A stretch of 64,000 bases of DNA from NCBI RefSeq assembly GCF_031954365.1, contig NZ_JAUSVZ010000009.1; one strand, 5' to 3'. Below, one piece after another: positions 42,052 through 48,691 of this stretch. The number at the start of each line of letters is the position of its first letter. Position 1 is the first letter of the stretch. The notes beneath the pieces are model-generated. The model had not been told where the DNA came from, did no database searches, and saw nothing but the letters and a program-made list of their open reading frames with translations. This stretch comes from Brevibacillus aydinogluensis (lineage in GTDB: Bacteria > Bacillota > Bacilli > Brevibacillales > Brevibacillaceae). Position numbers and translations under genes: made by a program.

Positions 42052-42828
42052 ATGGAACAGTTTATTGTCTGCATAACCTCTTCAATTCCATTGTTGTTTG
42101 TAGTTTTTGGTATTAAGTACTCGTCACGTGTACTGAAACGCATCGGCTTGTATTTGTACCTGGCCATGCTGGGGATCGTTGTTTCCGCCCATTGGCATTT
42201 CCAATCCGTCTATGGACTCCCTTTTTTTTCTTCTCCATCAGAAATGGCGATTATGGCTCTTGTGCTTATGTTGTTAGGCTTCTTTTTATTAGTTGCTGTA
42301 CTCTTCGGTTTAATCCATGATTACTTTAAACACCCAGAACGGTTTCACCAAACCAAACAGGGTGCCTTGTTCATATTGGGTTTACTTGCACACTTGGGTG
42401 TGTTGGGATTTCTCATGTATCCTTTGTCCGGTAAATGGGAATATGTCAACATATTGAAGCACGCCGAGAAAGTGTTTGCGAAGGACGAGAACATCAGGGA
42501 TGGAAAGATACGTGTAGAACTGGTGTTTTCCTCTCCGCTACCGTGTTGGCGGAACTGTTCCAGCGAAGATTACCGCCATCTGTTTATGGTGAAAAACTAT
42601 ACAGACGAGCCGATGAAAGTACGGCTGAAGATTGAATTGTTTGATGACCGGAAGGAATCATTGGACACGATTGCATCGCTTCCCATCGTTGTCCAGCCCG
42701 GTGAATACCGCCCGGTGATAACCAAATGGACCGATGAAAAGAGCAGCGTATGGGATCAATGGTCGTATAGATCAGAAGAGCCAATCGCTTATTTTCGATA
42801 CTGGTATGACGCCAGACCTGTACGATGA
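42052..42828 (+). CDS. membrane protein of unknown function
   Basis: A 258-residue protein. ATG 42052 is favoured because GGAG at 42039-42042 is 9 nt upstream; ATG 42043 and TTG 42010 are in frame but poorly placed. Four hydrophobic helices occupy about residues 5-130, followed by an extracellular domain with CWRNCSSEDYRHLFMVKNYTDEPMKVRL, which looks like a beta-sandwich of the type found in surface proteins. Codon use is more AT-rich than in neighbours. It is the last gene of the Tad region, followed by an inserted repeat element. Confidence 0.55.
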   Translation: MEQFIVCITSSIPLLFVVFGIKYSSRVLKRIGLYLYLAMLGIVVSAHWHFQSVYGLPFFSSPSEMAIMALVLMLLGFFLLVAVLFGLIHDYFKHPERFHQTKQGALFILGLLAHLGVLGFLMYPLSGKWEYVNILKHAEKVFAKDENIRDGKIRVELVFSSPLPCWRNCSSEDYRHLFMVKNYTDEPMKVRLKIELFDDRKESLDTIASLPIVVQPGEYRPVITKWTDEKSSVWDQWSYRSEEPIAYFRYWYDARPVR

Positions 42829-42953
42829 CGAAATGAGCTGTGTAAGAAAGAAAGATCACCCTGGCACTCTATTATTCGGTGAGTTGCTTTGCAATCGAGT
42901 CTTTTGAGCGAACTTTTTTATTTGCAGATGGCAGGCGCAGACACCTGCGGTCG

Positions 42954-43280
42954 CAGACTGAAGACAAACGATTCATTGAGTTAGCGTCCACAAAAATTGA
43001 TCTCCAGGCCGGAAGGCCTGCCCATTCATCAACCGAAGCAAAAGACAATGGGCATCGCATGGTGGGATGGGCCAAGCGAGCTCCTTTGACGACCGGCTCA
43101 GCGGAAAAACGCTAGACGCGGGAATCAACAGGGGACACAAGTCTCACTTCCTCGAAATTCCCAGATGTTTGTCCCCTGCCCGCGTCTCGTTTTGGAGCGG
43201 ACTTCATCCGCTTCTGTGCGGGGCGTCAAGCGAGCGAGCGGGCCCGATCTCCCAGGCGCAGCGGACTTTGTCTAACGCTG
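42954..43280 (-). mobile_element. 0.33-kb terminator-targeting element, copy C (inverted)
   Basis: A 327-bp element, the reverse complement of the copies at 23276 and 46403. Plus-strand ends are CAGACTGAAGACAAACG and CGGACTTTGTCTAACGCTG. It is bracketed by a hairpin-forming 22-nt sequence (GCAGG, then CACCTGCGGTC) at 42931-42952 and 43286-43307, differing at two positions. The central stem uses GGGGACA with TGTCCCC. It lies between the Tad region and the minus-strand aminopeptidase, where a bidirectional terminator would be expected. Confidence 0.68.
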
Positions 43281-43283
43281 AGA

Positions 43284-43309
43284 CCGCAGGTGCAAACACC
43301 TGCGGTCTT
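43284..43309 (-). terminator. hairpin downstream of the aminopeptidase gene
   Basis: ACCGCAGGTG and CACCTGCGGT form a 10-bp stem just beyond the stop of the minus-strand aminopeptidase gene. It is the right-hand copy of the hairpin duplicated around the repeat element. No long T-run is visible on either strand. Confidence 0.5.
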
Positions 43310-43317
43310 CATCATGC

Positions 43318-44433
43318 TTACACCAGATTCTCCGGGTTGAGTCCTTCCAGCTCCGGCAGGACAAACCGGCCGTCTTTACGGATCAGGACATCGTCAAACC
43401 AGATTTCGCCGCCGCCGTACTCCGGACGCTGGATCTGCACCATGTCCCAGTGGATGGAGGAGCGGTTGCCGTTGTCGGCCACGTCGTAGGCGCTGCCCGG
43501 CGTGAAGTGGAAGCTGCCGGCGATTTTTTCGTCGAACAGGATGTCCTGCATCGGGTGCAGGATGTGCGGATTGAAGCCGATGGCAAATTCGCCGATGTAG
43601 CGGGCGCCTTCGTCCGTATCGAGGATTTCATTCAGGGCTTTGGTGTTGGAGCTGGTCGCCTCGACGATTTTGCCTTCCTTAAACGTAAGCTGCACGTCGG
43701 TAAACGAGGTGCTGTGGTAGTTGGTCGGTGTGTTGAAGTAAATCGTGCCTTCCACGGAGTCGCGAACCGGCGCGGTGTACACTTCACCGTCCGGGATGTT
43801 CCGCTTGCCGTCGCACTTGATAGCCGGGATTCCCTTGATGGAGAAGCGCAGGTCTGTTTTCGGGCCGATGATGCGGACGCGGTCGGTCTTTTCCATCAGT
43901 TCCTTGAGCGGGTCCATCGCCTTGGACATTTTTGCGTAGTCGAGGTTGCAGACGGAGAAGTAGAAATCTTCAAAACCCTCCAGGCTCATGTTGGACAACT
44001 GCGCCATCGACTTGTTGGGATAGCGCAGCACGACCCAGCGTTTTTTCGGGATGCGCTCGCCGAAGTGCACCTGTTTGTAGTAAATGCGGGAGTAGAGGCC
44101 CATCTTTTCTTCGGGAATGTCGGAAAACTCGTTGATGTTTTCAAACGCGCGCACCGCAATGTATGCGTCGACGTCCTGCATGCGGGTCAGCTCGTGTTTG
44201 GCGATCAGTTCCATGTGTTCCTTGTTGCTCCCCTGGATCAGCGCCCGAAGCACTTCCTGATCCTTCAGTGTCACCAGCGGGAGGGCGCCTACGGCAAACG
44301 CCTCGCGGACGAGGGCGCGCACCAGCGGCACCTGCACGCCGATATTTTCGATCAGCACTTTTTCTCCTTTTTGCAAATTAAGCGAATAGCGGATGAGACG
44401 GCTGGCCAGTTCGTTAATCCGTGGATCTGCCAT
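43318..44433 (-). CDS. M29-family aminopeptidase
   Basis: A 371-residue metallo-aminopeptidase of the AmpS/AmpT (M29) family. Conserved blocks include MADPRINELASRLIRYSLNL, the IYFNTPTNYHSTSF region, EGARYIGEFAIGFN and SSIHWDMVQI, the last two containing family metal ligands (Glu and His/Asp). These cytoplasmic dimers remove N-terminal residues from peptides and use two metal ions. The start at 44433 follows GGAGGG on the minus strand; the frame continues far upstream without homology. It has its own promoter at 44479-44507. Confidence 0.87.
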   Translation of the reverse strand: MADPRINELASRLIRYSLNLQKGEKVLIENIGVQVPLVRALVREAFAVGALPLVTLKDQEVLRALIQGSNKEHMELIAKHELTRMQDVDAYIAVRAFENINEFSDIPEEKMGLYSRIYYKQVHFGERIPKKRWVVLRYPNKSMAQLSNMSLEGFEDFYFSVCNLDYAKMSKAMDPLKELMEKTDRVRIIGPKTDLRFSIKGIPAIKCDGKRNIPDGEVYTAPVRDSVEGTIYFNTPTNYHSTSFTDVQLTFKEGKIVEATSSNTKALNEILDTDEGARYIGEFAIGFNPHILHPMQDILFDEKIAGSFHFTPGSAYDVADNGNRSSIHWDMVQIQRPEYGGGEIWFDDVLIRKDGRFVLPELEGLNPENLV

Positions 44434-44478
44434 CGTGTGGAACCCTCCAGTAGTAAAAATTTTTTTACTATATCTGCA

Positions 44479-44507
44479 AGTATAGATTTTCTTCCGTCTG
44501 TATGCAA
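44479..44507 (-). promoter_or_regulatory. promoter of the aminopeptidase gene
   Basis: On the minus strand TTGCAT (44507-44502) and TATACT (44484-44479) are 17 bp apart, a good housekeeping-type promoter pointing at the aminopeptidase start. Confidence 0.6.
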
Positions 44508-44511
44508 GCCA

Positions 44512-44537
44512 AGCCCCGCCACATGCATGGCGGGGCT
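44512..44537 (-). terminator. terminator-like hairpin after the dehydrogenase gene
   Basis: AGCCCCGCC and GGCGGGGCT form a 9-bp perfect stem around an 8-nt loop. It lies between the stop of the minus-strand dehydrogenase gene and the aminopeptidase promoter. T-runs are lacking, so strength is uncertain. Confidence 0.55.
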
Positions 44538-44656
44538 GGCTGATTGGATGAACGCACACGGTCAACCGCCCGAATGTCCGGCCAGACCGGCATTCGGCCA
44601 GGCAGTCGTCCGGGAGGGGAGGCGGACCGCTTCGCAAAGGTGACGCAGCCCAAGTG

Positions 44657-45856
44657 TCACAGGCAGGCTTCGTAGATGGCGATGACATCCTGCTCATGCA
44701 GCGGACGGGAGCTTGCCAGATGGCCGGCACCTCGACCGCCGATCTGCACTGCATCCCGTGCCAATTCCGGCAGGGCGTCGCGGGTGACGCCAAAGTCGGA
44801 GAGGCGCTGCGTGATGCCCATCGCTTCGTACCAGCTGCGGACGGCTTGGATCGTCGCCCGTGCGGCGGCATGGTCGTCTGTTTCCGTGACCCCGAAGCAC
44901 TGACGCCCCATGCGCGCCAGCCGCTCCGGGCGGTCGGGCAGAATGATCTGTTCAAAGTACGGCAGGGACAAGATGGCCAATCCCCGCCCGTGGGCCATGT
45001 CGTAATAGCCGCTCAGCGGGTGCTCTACGCCGTGAAGCGGATAGCCGGCTCCGCGCCCCGACAGGGTAAACGGGCTGATCGCCAGCGTACTTGCCCACAG
45101 CAGCGTGGCGCGCGCTTCTTCGTGATCGGGCTGGCGGATGGCCGTGAGCGAGTGTTTTGCAACCAGCCGGATCAGCGTCTCAGTAAAGCCGTCCTGCACA
45201 TGCGTGCCTTCCGCGCTGATCAGATACGATTCAAACAGGTGGGCGAAGATGTCGGCGCACGCTTCCGCGGTGACGTGCGGCGGCACCGTGTAGGTAAGCG
45301 CCGGATCGAGGATCGCCACCTTCGGATACAGACCCGGGCCGTTGATCGACGATTTTTCGTGGGTTTCCCAGTGGGTCAGCACGCTGATGTTGTTCGCTTC
45401 CGACCCGGTCGCTGCCACGGTGGGCACGGTCAGCAGCGGGAGGGCTTCCTGCACGGGCACCAGCTCTTTGGCCGTACCAGAGGGATTGCCGCGCAGGTAA
45501 TCGTAGATCGGTCGGCCGGAGAGGGCCACCGTCGCAATCGCTTTGGAGGCGTCCATCACCGATCCGCCGCCGAGCGCGATGACAAAGTCGCAGCCGTGTT
45601 CGCGGGCGAGAGCCGCTCCTTCGTCGACGGTAGTGGTGCGCGGGTTGGGTTCTATCTTGTCAAACAGCACGTACTCCACCTGTTCTTCCGCCAGAAGCGA
45701 CTGCACACGGTCCAGCAGACCGGTCCGTTTGGCCGAACGGCCGCCGGTGACGAGCAGCGCTTTGCGGCCGAGCGCTTTCGCTTCCCGCCCCAACCGGGCG
45801 ATTTCGCCGGTGCCAAAGAAAATCCGGGTCGGGAATAATACCTCAAACGGAAACAT
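44657..45856 (-). CDS. iron-type alcohol dehydrogenase
   Basis: A 399-residue group III alcohol dehydrogenase. The N-terminal nucleotide-binding half includes FGTGEIARLG, LLVTGGRSAKRTGL and the GGGSVMDASKAIA loop. The metal-binding half has the expected Asp/His set (ADIFAHLFESYL, HGVEHPLSGYYDMAHGRG). Related enzymes reduce aldehydes such as butanal or oxidise primary alcohols with NAD(P)H; the substrate cannot be told from sequence. GGAAAGGATGAG precedes the start on the minus strand. It stands alone between two terminator-like signals. Confidence 0.87.
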   Translation of the reverse strand: MFPFEVLFPTRIFFGTGEIARLGREAKALGRKALLVTGGRSAKRTGLLDRVQSLLAEEQVEYVLFDKIEPNPRTTTVDEGAALAREHGCDFVIALGGGSVMDASKAIATVALSGRPIYDYLRGNPSGTAKELVPVQEALPLLTVPTVAATGSEANNISVLTHWETHEKSSINGPGLYPKVAILDPALTYTVPPHVTAEACADIFAHLFESYLISAEGTHVQDGFTETLIRLVAKHSLTAIRQPDHEEARATLLWASTLAISPFTLSGRGAGYPLHGVEHPLSGYYDMAHGRGLAILSLPYFEQIILPDRPERLARMGRQCFGVTETDDHAAARATIQAVRSWYEAMGITQRLSDFGVTRDALPELARDAVQIGGRGAGHLASSRPLHEQDVIAIYEACL

Positions 45857-46014
45857 GTGGACTCATCCTTTCCCCGATAAATTTATCCTCTACCAGTGTA
45901 GCATAAAAAAGGAAAGCCGCCGCAGTTTAAGCGTAAGTCACCCGGCTGCCCTCAAGCTGAGACAAGTCGCTCTGTACCACTTCAGACCTGGGGGGCGGCT
46001 GTGCACCAGATGTA

Positions 46015-46039
46015 AAAATCAGGGATTTTGGATTTTTTT
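46015..46039 (+). terminator. small stem with T-run
   Basis: AAAATC (46015-46020) and GATTTT (46024-46029) make a short stem followed by TTTTTTT at 46033-46039. The remaining spacer 45857-46098 also contains GCCGCC near 45916 and GGGCGGC near 45993 that could pair; no known RNA family is recognised. Confidence 0.35.
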
Positions 46040-46098
46040 CGTCAAGCTGGTCATCCTACATCGTAACAGCATTCCATGAAGACTGGAGGGAACTGCAG

Positions 46099-46290
46099 AT
46101 GACTGCGGAAAACCGGTTTCCGCCCGCCATGCGAAATGTCGGCGATCTGGCCGAGATGAGCCTGCTGGAGAACGAAAGCGCCGCTCCGATGGTGGAGATC
46201 AGACCGCCGCTGCAGTATGGCGAAGCGCTTGAACATCGCGACGCGAAATCTGTTGCCGAAATGCGTGAAGAGCGGTTGAAAATGGAGTGA
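46099..46290 (+). CDS. small hydrophilic protein, 63 residues
   Basis: ATG 46099 follows GGAGGG (46085-46090) by 8 nt. The 63-residue product is acidic and without membrane segments (NRFPPAMRNVGDLAEMSLLE, then EMREERLKME). It is not recognised. It is co-directional with purC but separated by the repeat element and the purC promoter, so it is probably its own transcript ending at the hairpin near 46385. Confidence 0.5.
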   Translation: MTAENRFPPAMRNVGDLAEMSLLENESAAPMVEIRPPLQYGEALEHRDAKSVAEMREERLKME

Positions 46291-46384
46291 ACGCGGTGTC
46301 ATGGTGATGGTGCCCTGCCGGGAACCGATGGGAAGATCGGTTCCTGGAAAATATTAATGAAAAATGCAGGTTGTCTTTAGTCTG

Positions 46385-46402
46385 AGTCCGGGAATCCGGA
46401 CT
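46385..46402 (+). terminator. left copy of a duplicated terminator hairpin
   Basis: AGTCCGG and CCGGACT form a 7-bp stem with a GAAT loop; the sequence is identical to 46730-46747. The left copy is directly preceded by TTGTCTTTAGTCTG (46371-46384), which is the right end of the repeat element, and directly followed by element copy B. Confidence 0.7.
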
Positions 46403-46729
46403 CAGCGTGTAGACAAAGTCCGCGGCGCATGGGAGATCGGCCCCGCTCGCTCGCTTGACGCCCAGCAAAGAAGCGGATGAAGTCCGCTCCAAAACGAGAC
46501 GCGGGCAGGGGACAAACATCTGGGTATTTCGAGGAAGTGAGACTTGTGTCCCCTGTTGGTCCCCGCGTCTTCGTTTTTCCGCTGAGCCGGTCGTCAAAGG
46601 AGCTCGCTTGGCCCATCCCTCCATGCGATGCCCATTGTCTTCCGCTTCGGTTGATGAATGGGCACGCCTTTCGGCCTGGAAATCATTTTTTGTGGACGCT
46701 AACTCAATGAACCGTTTGTCTTTAGTCTG
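46403..46729 (+). mobile_element. 0.33-kb terminator-targeting element, copy B
   Basis: A 327-bp element starting CAGCGTGTAGACAAAG and ending TTTGTCTTTAGTCTG. The central stem pairs GACGCGGG (46498-46505) and CAGGGGACA (46506-46514) with TGTCCCCTG (46547-46555) and CCCGCGTC (46562-46569). A second stem, GCCCATT with AATGGGC, lies near 46630-46663. Both sides carry the same 18-nt hairpin. It is closely related to copies A and C. Confidence 0.72.
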
Positions 46730-46757
46730 AGTCCGGGAATCCGGACTTTTCTTCTTT
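46730..46757 (+). terminator. right copy of the duplicated terminator, with T-rich tail
   Basis: The 18-nt hairpin of 46385-46402 is repeated at 46730-46747 and here is followed by TTTTCTTCTTTT, a typical terminator tail. As at 23614, only the right copy keeps the T-tract, so the element entered between the stem and its T-run and duplicated the stem. Confidence 0.75.
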
Positions 46758-46856
46758 TCTGCTGCGGCAGCCAGCGGCTGATTGGCTTCGCTTCTCTTGA
46801 GGGCGAAGCGCAGACTGAACCTCCCCGGACAGGGAAAGAATATGGCGTACATGATT

Positions 46857-46988
46857 GTTTGCCGAATGTTAAATTTGAGTGGTCGGGGAAAATTACATAA
46901 ATTCCCGAACGTTTGTCGAATGCTAATCTGCTCATTTTCGTTGATAAATGCGTATAATTGTGTTTTAATTGAGTTGAAATGTTCGTGT
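46857..46988 (+). promoter_or_regulatory. purC promoter with several PurR boxes
   Basis: TTGATA (46941-46946) and TTTAAT (46964-46969) are 17 bp apart. AATGTTCGTGT (46978-46988), in reverse orientation, matches the PurR box core (ACGAACATT). Upstream boxes in forward orientation are TTTGCCGAATGTTAA (46857), ATTCCCGAACGTTTG (46901) and TTTGTCGAATGCTAA (46912). By analogy with Bacillus subtilis, PurR would repress here when PRPP is low. The segment from TTGATA through the reverse box is nearly the same before purH. Confidence 0.8.
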
Positions 46989-47034
46989 ATATTACGCATT
47001 ACGCAACCTTTGCTCGGGGAAGGTGACTCCGGAA

Positions 47035-47754
47035 GTGGAAAAACGGGAACAACTCTATGAAGGTAAGGCAAAGCGCATCTATCGTACGTCTTTGGCCGAT
47101 CAATACTGGGTGGAGTACAAGGACGATGCGACCGCGTTCAACGGGGAAAAGAAAGGCACCATCACCGGAAAGGGTGAACTGAACAACCGCATCACCGCCA
47201 TCTTTTTCACGCTGTTGAAAGAGCGGGGCATCGACAACCACTTTATCCGCCTGCTGTCGCCCACGGAACAGTTGGTCCGCAAAGTGGAGATCATTCCGCT
47301 GGAAGTGGTCGTCCGCAACATCGCGGCCGGTTCCCTGGCCAAGCGGTTGGGGATGGCGGAGGGAACGGCCCTGCCGCACCCGGTGGTGGAGTTTTACTAT
47401 AAAGACGACGCACTGGGCGATCCGCTGGTCAACCACTCGCACATCAAGGTGCTCGGAGTCGCCAGTGAAGACGACCTGGCCGTGCTGGAGCGTATCGGCC
47501 TGCAGGTAAACGAGGTGCTGCAGGAGTACCTGCGCGAGCGCGGCGTGATTCTCGTCGACTTTAAACTGGAGTTTGGACGCACGCCGGAGGGAGAGATTCT
47601 TCTGGCGGATGAAATATCGCCGGATACGTGCCGGTTCTGGGATGCCGAGACTATGGAGAAACTGGACAAGGACCGTTTCCGCCGCGATCTCGGCAATGTG
47701 GAAGAAGCGTATCGGGAAATGCTGAAACGATTGGGAGGAGAAGCACATGTGTAA
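47035..47754 (+). CDS. purC: SAICAR synthetase (PurC)
   Basis: A 239-residue phosphoribosylaminoimidazole-succinocarboxamide synthase, which joins CAIR and aspartate with ATP. The N-terminus QLYEGKAKRIY and later EFGRTPEGEILLADEISPDT with CRFWD are family signatures. GTG 47035 is preferred (AAGGTGA 8 nt upstream) over GTG 47023, which would lie too close to its site. It is the first gene of this unit; purE, purK and purB, usually upstream in Bacillales, are absent. It overlaps purS by 8 nt. Confidence 0.95.
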   Translation: MEKREQLYEGKAKRIYRTSLADQYWVEYKDDATAFNGEKKGTITGKGELNNRITAIFFTLLKERGIDNHFIRLLSPTEQLVRKVEIIPLEVVVRNIAAGSLAKRLGMAEGTALPHPVVEFYYKDDALGDPLVNHSHIKVLGVASEDDLAVLERIGLQVNEVLQEYLRERGVILVDFKLEFGRTPEGEILLADEISPDTCRFWDAETMEKLDKDRFRRDLGNVEEAYREMLKRLGGEAHV

Positions 47755-47995
47755 AGCTGTTGTATACGTGACGCTGCGCCAAAGCGTGCTCGACCCGCAA
47801 GGACACGCGGTCAAGGGAGCGCTGCACACCCTTGGGTTTGACGAAGTAAAAGACGTGCGCATCGGCAAGTACATGGAGTTGGTGCTGGACACGGCCGACC
47901 GGGCGCAGGCGGAGGAGCGCGTCCGCGCGATGTGTGAAAAACTGCTGGCCAACACCGTGATTGAAGACTACCGCTTTGACATCGTGGAGGGCTGA
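47747..47995 (+). CDS. purS: FGAM synthase subunit PurS
   Basis: An 82-residue subunit of formylglycinamidine ribonucleotide synthase, which bridges PurL and PurQ. It has the usual short length and the motif YVTLRQSVLDPQGHAVKGAL with LGFDEVKDVRIGKY. It begins inside the end of purC and ends 3 nt before purQ. Confidence 0.93.
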   Translation: MCKAVVYVTLRQSVLDPQGHAVKGALHTLGFDEVKDVRIGKYMELVLDTADRAQAEERVRAMCEKLLANTVIEDYRFDIVEG

Positions 47996-47998
47996 GCC

Positions 47999-48691
47999 AT
48001 GCGAGTAGCCGTAATCGTCTTTCCGGGTTCCAATGCCGACATCGACTTGTACAACGCCGTTGAAGACGTGATGGAAGTGCCGGTGGATTACGTCTGGCAC
48101 GCACAGACCGACCTCTCCGCCTACGATGTCATCCTGCTGCCGGGCGGCTTTTCCTACGGCGACTACCTGCGCTGCGGGGCCGTCGCCCGGTTTTCGCCGG
48201 TGATGGAACAGGTGGTCAAGGCAGCTGAGGACGGCAAGCTGGTGATGGGCATCTGCAACGGCTTCCAGATCCTGACCGAAGTCGGACTGCTGCCGGGCGC
48301 CCTGCTCCGCAACCGTTCGCTGAAGTTCCGCTGCAAGCTGTCGCCGCTGCGCGTGGTCAACAACGACACGCCGTTTACCCGCGACTACGCTGCGGGTGAA
48401 GTGATCCGGATTCCCATCGCTCACGGCGAAGGCAACTACTACTGCGACGACGAGACGCTGGCACGGCTGCAGGCCAACAACCAGATCGTCTTCCGCTACG
48501 AAGGGGAAAACCCGAACGGTTCCATAGATGACATCGCCGGCATCTGCAACGAACGGGGCAACGTGCTCGGCATGATGCCTCACCCGGAGCGGGCCGTGCA
48601 CGAATGGATGAGTTCCGCCGACGGCCGGCGCCTGTTTACCTCGATTCTGAAGACATGGAGGGAAAAAAACAGTGTCACAGCTCACTCGTAA
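47999..48691 (+). CDS. purQ: FGAM synthase glutaminase subunit PurQ
   Basis: A 230-residue class I glutamine amidotransferase that supplies ammonia to PurL. The nucleophile is Cys86 in VMGICNGFQIL; the His/Glu pair is in MMPHPERAVHE. The stop overlaps purL by 20 nt. Confidence 0.95.
   Translation: MRVAVIVFPGSNADIDLYNAVEDVMEVPVDYVWHAQTDLSAYDVILLPGGFSYGDYLRCGAVARFSPVMEQVVKAAEDGKLVMGICNGFQILTEVGLLPGALLRNRSLKFRCKLSPLRVVNNDTPFTRDYAAGEVIRIPIAHGEGNYYCDDETLARLQANNQIVFRYEGENPNGSIDDIAGICNERGNVLGMMPHPERAVHEWMSSADGRRLFTSILKTWREKNSVTAHS

Noticed and set aside
45857..46098. Possible riboswitch or ZTP-type RNA near the purine genes
   Set aside because: Complementary GC blocks exist, but I cannot fit them to the ZTP, guanine or other known consensus, and the region is separated from purC by a gene and a repeat element.
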